From an uncultured Prevotellaceae bacterium (GTDB lineage: Bacteria > Bacteroidota > Bacteroidia > Bacteroidales > Bacteroidaceae), in NCBI GenBank assembly GCA_900318115.1, contig ONJJ01000051.1:1-36815 (forward strand): a DNA stretch of 36,815 bases, given 5' to 3'. The notes below the pieces were generated by a model. The model saw only the letters and a list, made by a program, of their open reading frames with translations. It searched no databases and was not told the origin of the DNA. Made by a program: the position numbers and the translations under genes. How positions within the stretch are numbered: the first letter of the stretch is position 1; each line of letters begins with the position of its first letter. This document shows, piece by piece, positions 15,316 to 23,582 of this stretch.

Positions 15316-16500
15316 ATGAAAAAGTATTTTTTCTTGGCAGCAATGCTGCTTGTCGGCGCCATGGGCTTCGTAGCCTGCAGCGACGACGACAATGAGAAAG
15401 AAGGTGAAGAGGATGAGGTTCAGTCCGCACTCGTCTGTGTGGAACAGATCATCGACGGCTGCATGGACATCGCCAACGAGGTCGGCAACGCCAAAATCGG
15501 CGACCCCTACGACCTCTATCACCATGGTCAGGTGGAGCAAGCCCTCTACGCTGTGGAGTCCTGGTACAGCTGGCACAGCATCGACGACTACACCAACAAC
15601 ATCCGCAGTATCCGCAATGCTTACTACGGTACCCGCGACGGCAAGGTAGCCTCGAGCTCTCTGGCCACCCTGATTTCCGGCGCCAACGCCACCTTGGATC
15701 AGGACGTGCGCAATTCCATTCAGCGCGCCATCGATGCCATCCAGGCCATCCCCGCTCCCTTCCGCAACAATATCGGGGCTCCCGAGGTATCCACCGCCAT
15801 GGATGTCTGCAACGAGCTGGAAGAGGTGCTCGGAAACCTGAAGGGATACATCCAGCGCAACGAGGCCGTCAACGCCGACGCCGTGCTGCAGCCCATCCTC
15901 AACAACTATGTGAATAACGTAGTCCTGCCCACATACTCCGACCTGCTGAAAGCCAACACCTCCCTCTATCAGACAGCCCAGGCTTTCCAGAAGGACCCCA
16001 GCAACGCGGCCTTCGAAGCTTGCTGCGAGGCGTGGTTCAGCGCCCGTGCGCCCTGGGAGACCAGCGAGGCTTTCCTCTTCGGACCCGTGGATGCACTGGG
16101 ACTGGACCCCAATATGGACAGCTGGCCTCTGGACCAGGAAGCCATTGCAAATATCCTCAACTCCGGCAAGTTCGACCAGCTCACCTGGAGCGACGGCGAC
16201 AGCGACGATGACATCGAAGCCGTGCAGAGCGTACGCGGATTCCACACCATGGAGTTCCTCATCTTCAAGGATGGCAAGGCCCGCACCCTCAACGACGGCA
16301 ACAGCACCGATTTCGCAGACCTCGACTACACCAGTTCCAACGCCACCAGCTGGGGGAACTATATGGTGCAGGTGGGCTACCTCCTACAGAAGGATGCACA
16401 GGAACTCTACGACTCCTGGACCAAGAGCTATGAGGGCGGCAAGGCCTACAAAGACCTCTTCCTCAGCCACGAAATCGAAACGGGCGACGACGAAGAATAA
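15316..16500 (+). CDS. imelysin-family (M75) iron-regulated lipoprotein
   Basis: 394 residues. It has a lipoprotein signal with lipobox FVAC, and the mature end CSDDDNEKEGEE fits the S-(D/E)3 surface-export signal known from Bacteroides. The helical body contains the imelysin GxHxxE motif as GFHTMEF at about residue 310, plus a conserved SEAFLFGPVDALGLDP stretch and GNYMVQVGYLL. Family knowledge: imelysin/M75 proteins (IrpA, EfeO, Algp7) bind metal and are linked to iron uptake; peptidase activity is doubtful. It is the first gene of a same-strand run with the DUF1111 di-haem protein, a porin and a haem lipoprotein. No ferrous permease (EfeU/FTR1) is present in the window. Confidence 0.9.
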   Translation: MKKYFFLAAMLLVGAMGFVACSDDDNEKEGEEDEVQSALVCVEQIIDGCMDIANEVGNAKIGDPYDLYHHGQVEQALYAVESWYSWHSIDDYTNNIRSIRNAYYGTRDGKVASSSLATLISGANATLDQDVRNSIQRAIDAIQAIPAPFRNNIGAPEVSTAMDVCNELEEVLGNLKGYIQRNEAVNADAVLQPILNNYVNNVVLPTYSDLLKANTSLYQTAQAFQKDPSNAAFEACCEAWFSARAPWETSEAFLFGPVDALGLDPNMDSWPLDQEAIANILNSGKFDQLTWSDGDSDDDIEAVQSVRGFHTMEFLIFKDGKARTLNDGNSTDFADLDYTSSNATSWGNYMVQVGYLLQKDAQELYDSWTKSYEGGKAYKDLFLSHEIETGDDEE

Positions 16501-16512
16501 GAACTGAAAGCT

Positions 16513-16550
16513 GGAGGAGCAGGCAGTACACTCTTGCCTGCTGCTCCTCC
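16513..16550 (+). terminator. strong hairpin between imelysin and DUF1111 genes
   Basis: GGAGGAGC-AGGCA pairs with TGCCTG-CTGCTCCTCC across a 9-base loop with a 3-base bulge. No T-run follows directly, so it may attenuate transcription or protect the upstream message rather than terminate it. A smaller AAGGCC/GGCCTT hairpin follows at about 16578-16598. Confidence 0.45.
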
Positions 16551-16651
16551 TTACCACTGCTCACGCTGCAAGAAGTGAAGGCCCCCAAAATGGCCTTTGC
16601 TTCTTTGGCGTCTAAAAAAAAAACGGATTGATATCCAATTCCTAAAAAACG

Positions 16652-18094
16652 ATGAATAACTCCTTACAGAAGCTCCTGTTGATGGCTGCCATAACCCTCT
16701 CATTGGCAGCCTGCAGCGATGATGAAGACGGCCTGACCGAGGCCGACCTGACGCCGCCGAAAGGCTATGCCCTCTCGGCCGGCACGTCAACGATTTTCTC
16801 CACCTCCTCTTTCGCCTACGACAGCGAGGCGGAATGGGTGACGGGTGCGCTGAAGAAACGATTCACCCGCGGCGACAAACTCTACGACGACGCCCGCACC
16901 AGCTCCAACGGCTACGGCGGTGGACTGGGTCCCGTCTATGCCGGCTACAGCTGCGGCGGCTGCCATCGCAATGCCGGGCGCACGAAGCCTGCCCTCTGGG
17001 AGGACGCCGAGGGCAGCGGAGCCTATGGTTTCTCGGCCATGCTCTGCTACGTCACCCGCAAGAATGGCGTCTTCTTCCAAGACTATGGCCGCGTGATCCA
17101 CGACCAGGCCATCTATGGCGTTCAACCCGAAGGCAAAGTCCACGTAAAGAAACACTACGAGACCTTCCAGTTCCCCGACGGCGAGACCTACGAACTTTGC
17201 TATCCCGAATACAGCATCACCGACTGGTATGCAGACAGCATACGACCCGAGGACCTCTTCTGCTCCGTGCGGATTCCCCTGAGACACGTGGGTATGGGAC
17301 AGATCATGGCCCTGGACCAAAATGAAATCGAGGCCCTCGGACGCAAGAGCAACTACCCCGAGTGGGGCATCAGCGGACGCTGCAACTACATCACCGAGCG
17401 AGGTCAGCGCCGCCTGGGCGTCGGTGGCAACAAGGCGCAGCACGCCGACCTGACCGTAGAACTGGGCTTCAGCAGCGATATGGGAGTCACCAACAGCCGC
17501 TACCCCGAGGAAATCTGCGAAGGACAGCTCCAGATGCAGGAAGGCTCGATGATGGGACTACTCTACGACCAGCTGGAAATCAGCACCGAGGATATGGAGG
17601 ATGTGGACCTTTACCTCCACGCTCTCGGCGTTCCAGCCCGCCGCAACGTCAACAACTCCACCGTCAAGCGGGGCGAGCAGCTCTTCTACGAAGCCGGATG
17701 CCACCTCTGCCACGTCACCACACTGCACACCCGCACCCGCGGCGCCAACCTACTCAACGGCACGCAGCTACCCTGGCTGGGCGGCCAGACCATACACCCC
17801 TACTCCGACTTCCTGCTCCACGATATGGGGTCGGAAATCATGGGCGTGGGCCTCAACGACAACTACGTCAGCGGCCTGGCTCGAGGCAACGAGTGGCGCA
17901 CGACTCCCCTCTGGGGCATCGGCCTGCAGGAGAAGGTGAACGGACACACCTATTTCCTTCACGACGGACGCGCACGCAACTTCACCGAGGCCATCATGTG
18001 GCACGGCGGTGAGGGCGAAGCCTCGCGACAGAAGTTCGCCCACATGAGCAGCGACGACCGCAAGGCACTCATCCGGTTCCTCCAGTCGCTGTAG
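16652..18094 (+). CDS. DUF1111 di-haem c-type cytochrome (thiol oxidoreductase-like) lipoprotein
   Basis: 480 residues. Lipoprotein signal with lipobox LAAC and the mature end CSDDEDG, again S-(D/E) rich. Two haem-binding CxxCH motifs are seen: CGGCH at about residues 107-111 and CHLCH at about 351-355, spaced as in DUF1111 proteins, which are distant relatives of MauG/CcpA di-haem peroxidases. Conserved-looking loops include YGFSAMLCYVTRK and FLHDGRARNFTEAIMWHGGEGE near the C-terminus. Family knowledge: DUF1111 genes commonly neighbour imelysin genes; a role in redox handling of iron or haem has been proposed but the reaction is not established. Maturation needs a cytochrome c haem lyase; a fragment resembling one (CcsBA) lies further downstream. 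Confidence 0.9.
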   Translation: MNNSLQKLLLMAAITLSLAACSDDEDGLTEADLTPPKGYALSAGTSTIFSTSSFAYDSEAEWVTGALKKRFTRGDKLYDDARTSSNGYGGGLGPVYAGYSCGGCHRNAGRTKPALWEDAEGSGAYGFSAMLCYVTRKNGVFFQDYGRVIHDQAIYGVQPEGKVHVKKHYETFQFPDGETYELCYPEYSITDWYADSIRPEDLFCSVRIPLRHVGMGQIMALDQNEIEALGRKSNYPEWGISGRCNYITERGQRRLGVGGNKAQHADLTVELGFSSDMGVTNSRYPEEICEGQLQMQEGSMMGLLYDQLEISTEDMEDVDLYLHALGVPARRNVNNSTVKRGEQLFYEAGCHLCHVTTLHTRTRGANLLNGTQLPWLGGQTIHPYSDFLLHDMGSEIMGVGLNDNYVSGLARGNEWRTTPLWGIGLQEKVNGHTYFLHDGRARNFTEAIMWHGGEGEASRQKFAHMSSDDRKALIRFLQSL

Positions 18095-18156
18095 TCCTAT
18101 CTGCGGTCATATTTCCATTCCTCCCGACAAAAAAATCAAAAACATCATAAAGCATC

Positions 18157-19410
18157 ATGAAGAAACTTTTTTTTGCTGCCGCCCTCGTGGCCTTTGCCCT
18201 CCCGCTTGCGGCAGAAGAAATCGAGAAACCCGTCGAGGCCGCTGACGAACAGCACCTTGATATGCAGAACGGCGTGGTCCCCATCGCCGACAACCGCGGA
18301 TTCACCCTCCAGAGCAAGGACGGCCGCTTCGTCTTCAAGCCCTACCTCATGCTCCAGACCAGCGGCAACTTCAACTGGTACGACAGCGAGGGACTGGACA
18401 AAGCCTACAACCAGGACAACGTGGCCAACAGCGGTTTCGCCATCCCCAATGCCATCCTGGGCTTCACGGGACGTGCCTTCGGCAAGATTGACTACAACCT
18501 CTGCATCAACGCTGCAGCCAGCGGGGCTGCCATCCTCCAGCAAGCCTGGATAGACTATGGCATCAACCAGTACGCCCACTTCCGCGTAGGTAAGTTCAAG
18601 ACGCCTTTCTCCCACGCCTACCTGACCACCCTGGGCGAGACGCTGATGCCCTCGCTGCCCAATTCCCTGACGCAGCAGGTACTGCTCCCCTACTCGCTGA
18701 ACGCCGTCACCCCCGCCTTCGCCACGGGCTTCGACCTCGGCGTGGAATTCCATGGCATCACGAAATCCAACATCGGATACGAGGTGGGGATATTCAACGG
18801 TACGGGCATCAATGTCAACCTGGCCAACAAGACCCTCTCCGACGACCTGCACATCCCCTCGCTCCTCTACGCCGGACGCCTCACCTACCAGCCCTTCGGG
18901 GCCATGCCCTCTTCGCAAGGCAACCCCAAGCTGCTGAAGGAGAAGAAGATGCTCTTCGGCCTCTCGGCCAACTACAACGTAGAGAGCGAGAACGAGTCCA
19001 CCAATGACTTCCGCCTCGGAGCCGAATTCGCTATGCTCTGGAAACGGCTCTACGTCGCCGGCGAATTCTATTTCATGAACGTCGATTTCACCAAGCGACA
19101 GAAAATCAGTGACAACTACCACTACCTCGGCGCTTACATCCAAGCTGGCTACTTCGTCACCCGCAACCTCCAGCCCACCATCCGCTACGACCTCTTCGAC
19201 CGCAACGGCGTGGGCGGCACCGGCACCGACGGCCTGCTCAACGCTCCCGCCATCGGACTGAACTACTTCATCCCCAGCTGCAACCTGAAACTTTCGGGTA
19301 TGTATGAATTCGTAGGTCGCTGGGGCCACGCCCGCCAGCTCGATCGCGACATCGACGACCTCGGAATCGCCACGCACAAGGCTGTCGTCATGCTGCAGTA
19401 CTCTTTTTAA
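18157..19410 (+). CDS. outer-membrane porin-like protein of the imelysin cluster
   Basis: 417 residues, with a signal peptide (MKKLFFAAALVAFALPLAAEE) and a beta-barrel pattern (FVFKPYLMLQTSGNFNWY, FRVGKFKTPFSHAY, then strands ending VVMLQYSF with the terminal Phe typical of barrel proteins). The FRVGKFKTPF segment is characteristic of OprP/phosphate-selective porin-like sequences. Family knowledge: passive channel. It lies 62 bases after the DUF1111 gene and 48 bases before the haem lipoprotein, on the same strand. The context suggests that it passes the substrate handled by the redox lipoproteins, which is inference. Confidence 0.85.
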   Translation: MKKLFFAAALVAFALPLAAEEIEKPVEAADEQHLDMQNGVVPIADNRGFTLQSKDGRFVFKPYLMLQTSGNFNWYDSEGLDKAYNQDNVANSGFAIPNAILGFTGRAFGKIDYNLCINAAASGAAILQQAWIDYGINQYAHFRVGKFKTPFSHAYLTTLGETLMPSLPNSLTQQVLLPYSLNAVTPAFATGFDLGVEFHGITKSNIGYEVGIFNGTGINVNLANKTLSDDLHIPSLLYAGRLTYQPFGAMPSSQGNPKLLKEKKMLFGLSANYNVESENESTNDFRLGAEFAMLWKRLYVAGEFYFMNVDFTKRQKISDNYHYLGAYIQAGYFVTRNLQPTIRYDLFDRNGVGGTGTDGLLNAPAIGLNYFIPSCNLKLSGMYEFVGRWGHARQLDRDIDDLGIATHKAVVMLQYSF

Positions 19411-19458
19411 CCGCCTGAGGGCTTGACTTTCTGTTAATAAATCAAAAAAGAGTACGAA

Positions 19459-20172
19459 ATGAAGAATAGAAGCCTTATCTTTGCAGCGATTTTCGGGGCA
19501 TTAGGCCTTGCGGCGTGCGACGAAGGCGACATCCAGGAGCAGGTCACGGACGTGCAGACTTCTGGCAAGGTAGCCCAACTCACCGCCCACATCAGCGGCC
19601 TCAGCACCTGGAGCTCGCAGTACAGCGTGGTACTCGCTGCCTTTGCCGAAGGCAATGATTATGCCGTATCGCAGAAGCTGCTGCCCGAAGGAGCCGACGG
19701 CGATGTGACGGCCACCCTGAATCTCACCAGCGACGACGTCTCCACCGTGGAACTCTGTGTGACCAATCGTCTGCGACAGCGCGTGGTCAGCTTCGCCAGC
19801 GCCACCATCAGCCAGCTGCAGGGCGACACCCTCCTGCTGGCAGCCGGCGACCTGAACCTCAGTATGTTCCAGTCCATTCAGGACCTGGTGTTCACGGGCA
19901 CCTGCGCCCGCTGCCACGGACTCGGCAACTCGCCCGCCGGAGGGCTCACCCTGGCTGCCGGAGAGAGCTATGCCGCATTGGTCGGACAGGAGTCATCCCA
20001 CCCCGAGCGCGGGGTGCGCGTGGTGCCGGGCAACGCCCCCGTCAGCCTCCTCCACAAGGTCATCCACGGCAACCCCGACGCCGGCGTCAGCTTCGACCAT
20101 TCCAATATGATTAAGGAATCTCGCTCCATCACCCTCATCGACAACTGGATCAACGCAGGAGCAAATCAGTAA
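19459..20172 (+). CDS. c-type cytochrome lipoprotein with one CxxCH site
   Basis: 237 residues. Lipobox LAAC with the mature end CDEGDIQEQ. Residues about 25-135 form an Ig-like or beta-rich domain (VAQLTAHISGLSTWSSQYSVVLAAF, then VELCVTNRLRQRVVSFA). The C-terminal 85 residues are a small cytochrome c-like domain with CARCH (about residues 152-156) and a later region (NMIKESRSITLIDNWINAGA) that resembles planctomycete-type cytochrome c ends, where a Met such as that in SNMIKE may be the second axial ligand. Inference: an electron-transfer partner of the di-haem DUF1111 protein encoded two genes upstream. It is the last exported redox gene of the run; the next gene is cytoplasmic. Confidence 0.82.
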   Translation: MKNRSLIFAAIFGALGLAACDEGDIQEQVTDVQTSGKVAQLTAHISGLSTWSSQYSVVLAAFAEGNDYAVSQKLLPEGADGDVTATLNLTSDDVSTVELCVTNRLRQRVVSFASATISQLQGDTLLLAAGDLNLSMFQSIQDLVFTGTCARCHGLGNSPAGGLTLAAGESYAALVGQESSHPERGVRVVPGNAPVSLLHKVIHGNPDAGVSFDHSNMIKESRSITLIDNWINAGANQ

Positions 20173-20196
20173 ATTCGCAAATCAGTAAATATAAAA

Positions 20197-21336
20197 GTGA
20201 CTTACGAAAAAATAACATACCAAGACCTCGGCGTCACCGTGGAGCTCGCGACCTTCGCCCCCAAAGGCAAGGTCAAGGAACAGCACGCCATCCTCCACGT
20301 GGCACCGCAGGGCGAACTCTTCGCCCAGCAGTTCGAGCGCATCTACGAAGCCGAAAAAGTGCTGCTGCAGATGCCGCAGTGCATTGGTTCGCAGACCATT
20401 TTCAAGCGTTATTTCCTCAGCGACGCCACCAACCAGCAGCCCCTCGTGCACGCCGACGGCGACTGCTCAGTCAGCTGTATTGAGCAAGCACCCCTGGACG
20501 GTTCCAAGGTGGCTGCCTGGCTCTACCTCGTCCACGATATGGCGGTAGAGAACCACGACGGACTCGTCATCGCACGCCACAACGGCTACCAGCACATCTG
20601 GAAGATGGGGATGCACGAGCACAGCGGCGACAGCGCCTGCCAGACGGAGAACCTCCTGACCGCCTACGAGGAGCTGCTCCAGCGATTCGGAGCCACACTC
20701 GCCGACAACTGCATCCGCACCTGGTTCTATGTCCGCGACGTCGATACACAGTACGCCGGAATGGTGAGAGCACGACGCGAGAACTTCGTCGCACAGGGGC
20801 TCACACCCGAAACCCACTACATCAGCTCCACTGGCATCGGAGGACTGCCCGCAGACACCCGGGCACTGGTGCAGCTCGGCACCTACGCCCTCGTGGGCTT
20901 CGAACCCACGCAGCAGCGCTACCTCTACGCCAAGACCCACCTGAACCCCACCTACGAGTACGGAGTCACCTTCGAACGCGGAACGGCCGTGGACTTCGGC
21001 GATCGGCGGCACGTCTATATCAGCGGAACTGCCAGCATCAACAACAAGGGCGAGGTCATGTACGTGGGCGACATCGTACGCCAGACCCACCGCATGTGGG
21101 AGAACGTAGAAGCCCTGCTGGCTGAGGCCGGAACCACCTTCGACGACGTGGCACAGATCATTGTCTATCTCCGCGACATCAGTGACTACGCCATCGTCAG
21201 CGAGCTCTTCAGCCAGCGCTTCCCCGACACACCCTACGTCATCACCCACGCTCCCGTCTGCCGACCCACCTGGCTCATCGAGATGGAGTGCGTGGCCATC
21301 AAGGAACAGAAGAACGAGGAATTCAGGGACTTCTGA
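20197..21336 (+). CDS. Rid/YjgF-family protein, two-domain form
   Basis: 379 residues from a GTG at 20197; no in-frame ATG occurs near the conserved start. The second half has a RidA-like domain: ISGTASINNKGEVMYVGDIVRQTHRMWENV, then VYLRDISDYAIV with the conserved Arg, and PVCRPTWLIEMECVAI at the end. The first half resembles the N-terminal region of chorismatase-like (FkbO/Hyg5) Rid relatives. Family knowledge: RidA enzymes hydrolyse reactive imines/enamines from PLP enzymes; the two-domain group is less well characterised. No signal peptide, so it is cytoplasmic. It follows the haem lipoprotein by 24 bases, so co-transcription is likely, though a functional tie to the iron cluster is not obvious. 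Confidence 0.85.
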   Translation: MTYEKITYQDLGVTVELATFAPKGKVKEQHAILHVAPQGELFAQQFERIYEAEKVLLQMPQCIGSQTIFKRYFLSDATNQQPLVHADGDCSVSCIEQAPLDGSKVAAWLYLVHDMAVENHDGLVIARHNGYQHIWKMGMHEHSGDSACQTENLLTAYEELLQRFGATLADNCIRTWFYVRDVDTQYAGMVRARRENFVAQGLTPETHYISSTGIGGLPADTRALVQLGTYALVGFEPTQQRYLYAKTHLNPTYEYGVTFERGTAVDFGDRRHVYISGTASINNKGEVMYVGDIVRQTHRMWENVEALLAEAGTTFDDVAQIIVYLRDISDYAIVSELFSQRFPDTPYVITHAPVCRPTWLIEMECVAIKEQKNEEFRDF

Positions 21337-21342
21337 TTTCGC

Positions 21343-21978
21343 ATGAAAAAAAGATTTGTGATTCTTTTTGCCAGTCTAATGGTATTCGCTTCCTCCCTGA
21401 CAGGGAGGGCGGGGGATGAGTCCATTCCATCCGTCTCCCGCGCCCACGCTGACATCCTCGCCACACGCCTCGTCCTGTGGAACGGCCGCATCTGCCCACT
21501 CAACACTCTGGCCACCGACTTCACACTGAAAGTCTGTGGCCAGCGACGTCCCTACGGCTACACCCCCGAGCAAGTCGTGGCCAGCTGGGCACTCTACCCC
21601 GAGACCTGGAACCGCGCACCCCTCATCCTCGTGGACAACGACGAGCTGCGCCGCCGGCTCGCACTCTCCGGCAAGCGAGCCTCCGTCGTGCAACTCTACG
21701 ACGGTCCCGCCTACCGTCTGCAGGCGCTCCTCGAGGCCGCTGCGCCCGACGACACCCGCCTGCAGCGCTCCATCACCGACGTCGATGAGCGCGTGCGCCT
21801 CGTGGCGGAACTCATAGCGGGAACACTCATCAAGCCTGCACCCGCCGATACGCCCCCCATCCCCGCCTGGCGCATGCAGCTGGAGCTATGGAACAACCGC
21901 TTCCCACTCTTCAACACCCTCTACGCCCTGCTGCTACTCGCAGCCATCGCAGGATTCATATACTACATCCGAAAATGA
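21343..21978 (+). CDS. exported protein resembling the periplasmic domain of a CcsBA cytochrome c synthase
   Basis: 211 residues: a signal peptide-like N-terminus (MKKRFVILFASLMVFASS), a soluble domain (DILATRLVLWNGRICPLNTLATDFTLKVCG onward), and a final membrane segment (LFNTLYALLLLAAIAGFIYYI). The WNGRICPLNTLATDF stretch and the segment that precedes the first CcsA helix look to me like the middle of the long fused ResB-CcsA haem lyase of Bacteroidales; this is from recollection, not a search. The ResB helices and the WWD-containing CcsA part are absent, so it is either a degenerate remnant or an independent accessory subunit. The region after the signal peptide is encoded by a GC-rich palindromic element (21388-21427). 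It overlaps the M16 peptidase start by four bases (ATGA). Confidence 0.6.
   Translation: MKKRFVILFASLMVFASSLTGRAGDESIPSVSRAHADILATRLVLWNGRICPLNTLATDFTLKVCGQRRPYGYTPEQVVASWALYPETWNRAPLILVDNDELRRRLALSGKRASVVQLYDGPAYRLQALLEAAAPDDTRLQRSITDVDERVRLVAELIAGTLIKPAPADTPPIPAWRMQLELWNNRFPLFNTLYALLLLAAIAGFIYYIRK
21388..21427. repeat. GC-rich palindromic element in the CcsBA-like gene
   Basis: CTCCCTGACAGGGAG is a small hairpin followed by GGCGGGGGATGAGTCC, matching the arms in the M16 peptidase gene apart from two or three bases. It encodes LTGRAGDES, which parallels LPLGRAGGES in the M16 protein, so both copies are read in the same frame. Confidence 0.65.
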
Positions 21979-23234
21979 TCCACACTTTCTCCCTCCCCAG
22001 CGGCCTGCGCGTCGTGCTCGCACCCTCCGCCACCGACGTCGTCTATGCAGGCATCGCCGTCGCCACAGGCACACGCCACGAGCTCGACAGCGAGAGCGGC
22101 ATGGCACACCTCGTGGAGCACATGACCTTCAAGGGCACTCCCGACCTCTCCTCCGTGCAGATCCTCAACCGTATGGAGAGCGTGGGCGGCGACCTCAATG
22201 CCTACACCGGAAAGGAAGAGACTATCTACTACGCCACCTTCCTTCGCCAGCACCTCCGTCGCGCGCTGCCGCTGCTCATGGACATCGTCTTCCACAGCAC
22301 CTTCCCCCAAGAGGAACTCGAGAAGGAGCGCGAGGTCGTCATCGACGAGATAGAGAGCTACAACGACTCCCCGGCAGAACTCATCTACGATGACTTCGAA
22401 GCCCTGCTCTTCCCCGGACATCCCCTCGGACGCAACATCCTCGGCGACGCCGGGCGCCTGCGCCAGTACACCTCCGCCGACCTGCTGGACTTCGTACGCC
22501 GCACCTACGGCCCCGACCGCGCCGTGCTGTTTGTGAAGGGAAAGGTCACCGTTGAGGAAATCATTAGAATAGCGGACTCTCCCCCCGCCCTCCCTAAAGG
22601 GAGGGAGCAATTACTTTCGTCTATAGAAAAGGCAGCATCCGTCAAGGGTGACTGCTCCCTCCCTTTAGGGAGGGCGGGGGGAGAGTCCGTCCCTCATATC
22701 ATCCATCGCAACACCCACCAGGCTCACGTCATGCTGGGCACACGAGCCTACGCCCTCACCGATCCCCGCTACATCGGGCTCTTCCTCCTCTCCAACCTCC
22801 TCGGCGGACCCGCCATGAACTCCCGCCTCAGCCTCGCCCTGCGCGAGCGCACGGGGTTAGTCTATACCGTGGAGTCCAACCTCACCGCCTACACCGACAC
22901 GGGCGTCTGGAGTGTCTATTTCGGCTGCGACCACGACGACGTCCGCCGCTGCCTACGCCTGGTCCGTCGCGAGCTCCAGCGTCTCGCAGACGCCCCGCTT
23001 TCGCCACGCACCCTCGCCGCGGCCAAGCGCCAGCTCAAGGGACAGCTCGGCATCGGTGCCGACAACTTCGAGAACGCAGCACTCGGTATGGCCAAATATT
23101 TCCTACACACGGGAAACGTCGTCACACTCGAACAGCGCTTCGCACAAATCGACGCGCTCACACCCGCACAACTCCACGACATCGCACGCGATGTCATGAA
23201 CCCCGAACGCCTCACGACACTCATCTACCAATAA
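21975..23234 (+). CDS. M16-family zinc metallopeptidase with in-frame palindromic insertion
   Basis: 419 residues from the ATG at 21975 (MIHTFSLPSGLRVVL), which overlaps the preceding stop codon. The inverted zinc motif HLVEH is at about residues 51-55, with the more distant ligand Glu in EREVVIDEIESYND near residues 125-132. The second half has the M16C-like domain, with RERTGLVYTVESNLTAY as its conserved stretch. Family knowledge: processing-peptidase/PqqL-like enzymes that cut small unfolded peptides. No signal peptide is visible. Residues about 200-239 come from a 117-bp insertion (22573-22689) with 37-bp perfect inverted arms; it falls between the KGKVTVEEIIRI strand and the HIIHRNTHQAHVMLG strand, i.e. 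in the linker between the two M16 domains, so activity is probably kept. Confidence 0.92.
   Translation: MIHTFSLPSGLRVVLAPSATDVVYAGIAVATGTRHELDSESGMAHLVEHMTFKGTPDLSSVQILNRMESVGGDLNAYTGKEETIYYATFLRQHLRRALPLLMDIVFHSTFPQEELEKEREVVIDEIESYNDSPAELIYDDFEALLFPGHPLGRNILGDAGRLRQYTSADLLDFVRRTYGPDRAVLFVKGKVTVEEIIRIADSPPALPKGREQLLSSIEKAASVKGDCSLPLGRAGGESVPHIIHRNTHQAHVMLGTRAYALTDPRYIGLFLLSNLLGGPAMNSRLSLALRERTGLVYTVESNLTAYTDTGVWSVYFGCDHDDVRRCLRLVRRELQRLADAPLSPRTLAAAKRQLKGQLGIGADNFENAALGMAKYFLHTGNVVTLEQRFAQIDALTPAQLHDIARDVMNPERLTTLIYQ
22573..22689. repeat. 117-bp palindromic insertion with 37-bp perfect inverted arms
   Basis: Positions 22573-22609 and 22653-22689 are perfect reverse complements over 37 bases, separated by a 43-base spacer. 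Each arm itself contains a smaller hairpin (CTCCCT...AGGGAG). The total is 117 bases, a multiple of three, and neither arm nor spacer has a stop in the reading frame of the peptidase. It is an in-frame mobile or duplicated palindrome. Confidence 0.85.
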
Positions 23235-23302
23235 ATCAACAAATCCGTAATCCTTATAATCTTTAATCTTTAATTTTTAATCTTTAATTTTTTAATTCAA
23301 GT

Positions 23303-23524
23303 TTCGCAAGTATGTCAACAGTCAGTAAGAGAGCGCCCCGAAGGGGCAATAAGGTGTCAGCCCAGGGCATCGCCCTGGGTAGCGGATTACAGCCATATAC
23401 GCGCCCTGTAAGGGCAAAAGAATGGTCATCAGATATAAATCTTTTGCCCTTACGGCGATGCCCTGGGCTATGAGCTTTTTGGCCTTTCAGGCCACTGCTA
23501 CGTTGTGGTTTCATAACTTGCGAA
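23303..23524. repeat. 222-bp hairpin-rich intergenic element
   Basis: It is bounded by TTCGCAAG (23303-23310) and its reverse complement CTTGCGAA (23517-23524). Inside are successive small hairpins: GCCCC-GAA-GGGGC, CCCAGGGC-ATC-GCCCTGGG, GCCCT-GTA-AGGGC and GGCCT-TTC-AGGCC. From recollection, elements like this recur between genes in many Bacteroidales genomes and give rise to spurious small proteins. AT-rich repeats of TTTAATTTTTAA type flank it on both sides (23235-23302 and 23525-23582). No gene is credible in this stretch. Confidence 0.7.
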
Positions 23525-23582
23525 TCTTTAATTTTTAATCTTTAATCTCTAATTTTTAATTTTTAATTTTTAATTTTTAATT

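Noticed and set aside
18145-19377. 410-codon minus-strand open frame
   Set aside because: Antisense shadow of the second porin; no motif or start signal.
23284-23514. 76-codon minus-strand frame (MKPQRSSGLKGQKAHSPGHR start)
   Set aside because: It is produced by the hairpin-rich intergenic element; similar small 'proteins' seem to arise from such repeats rather than from selection.
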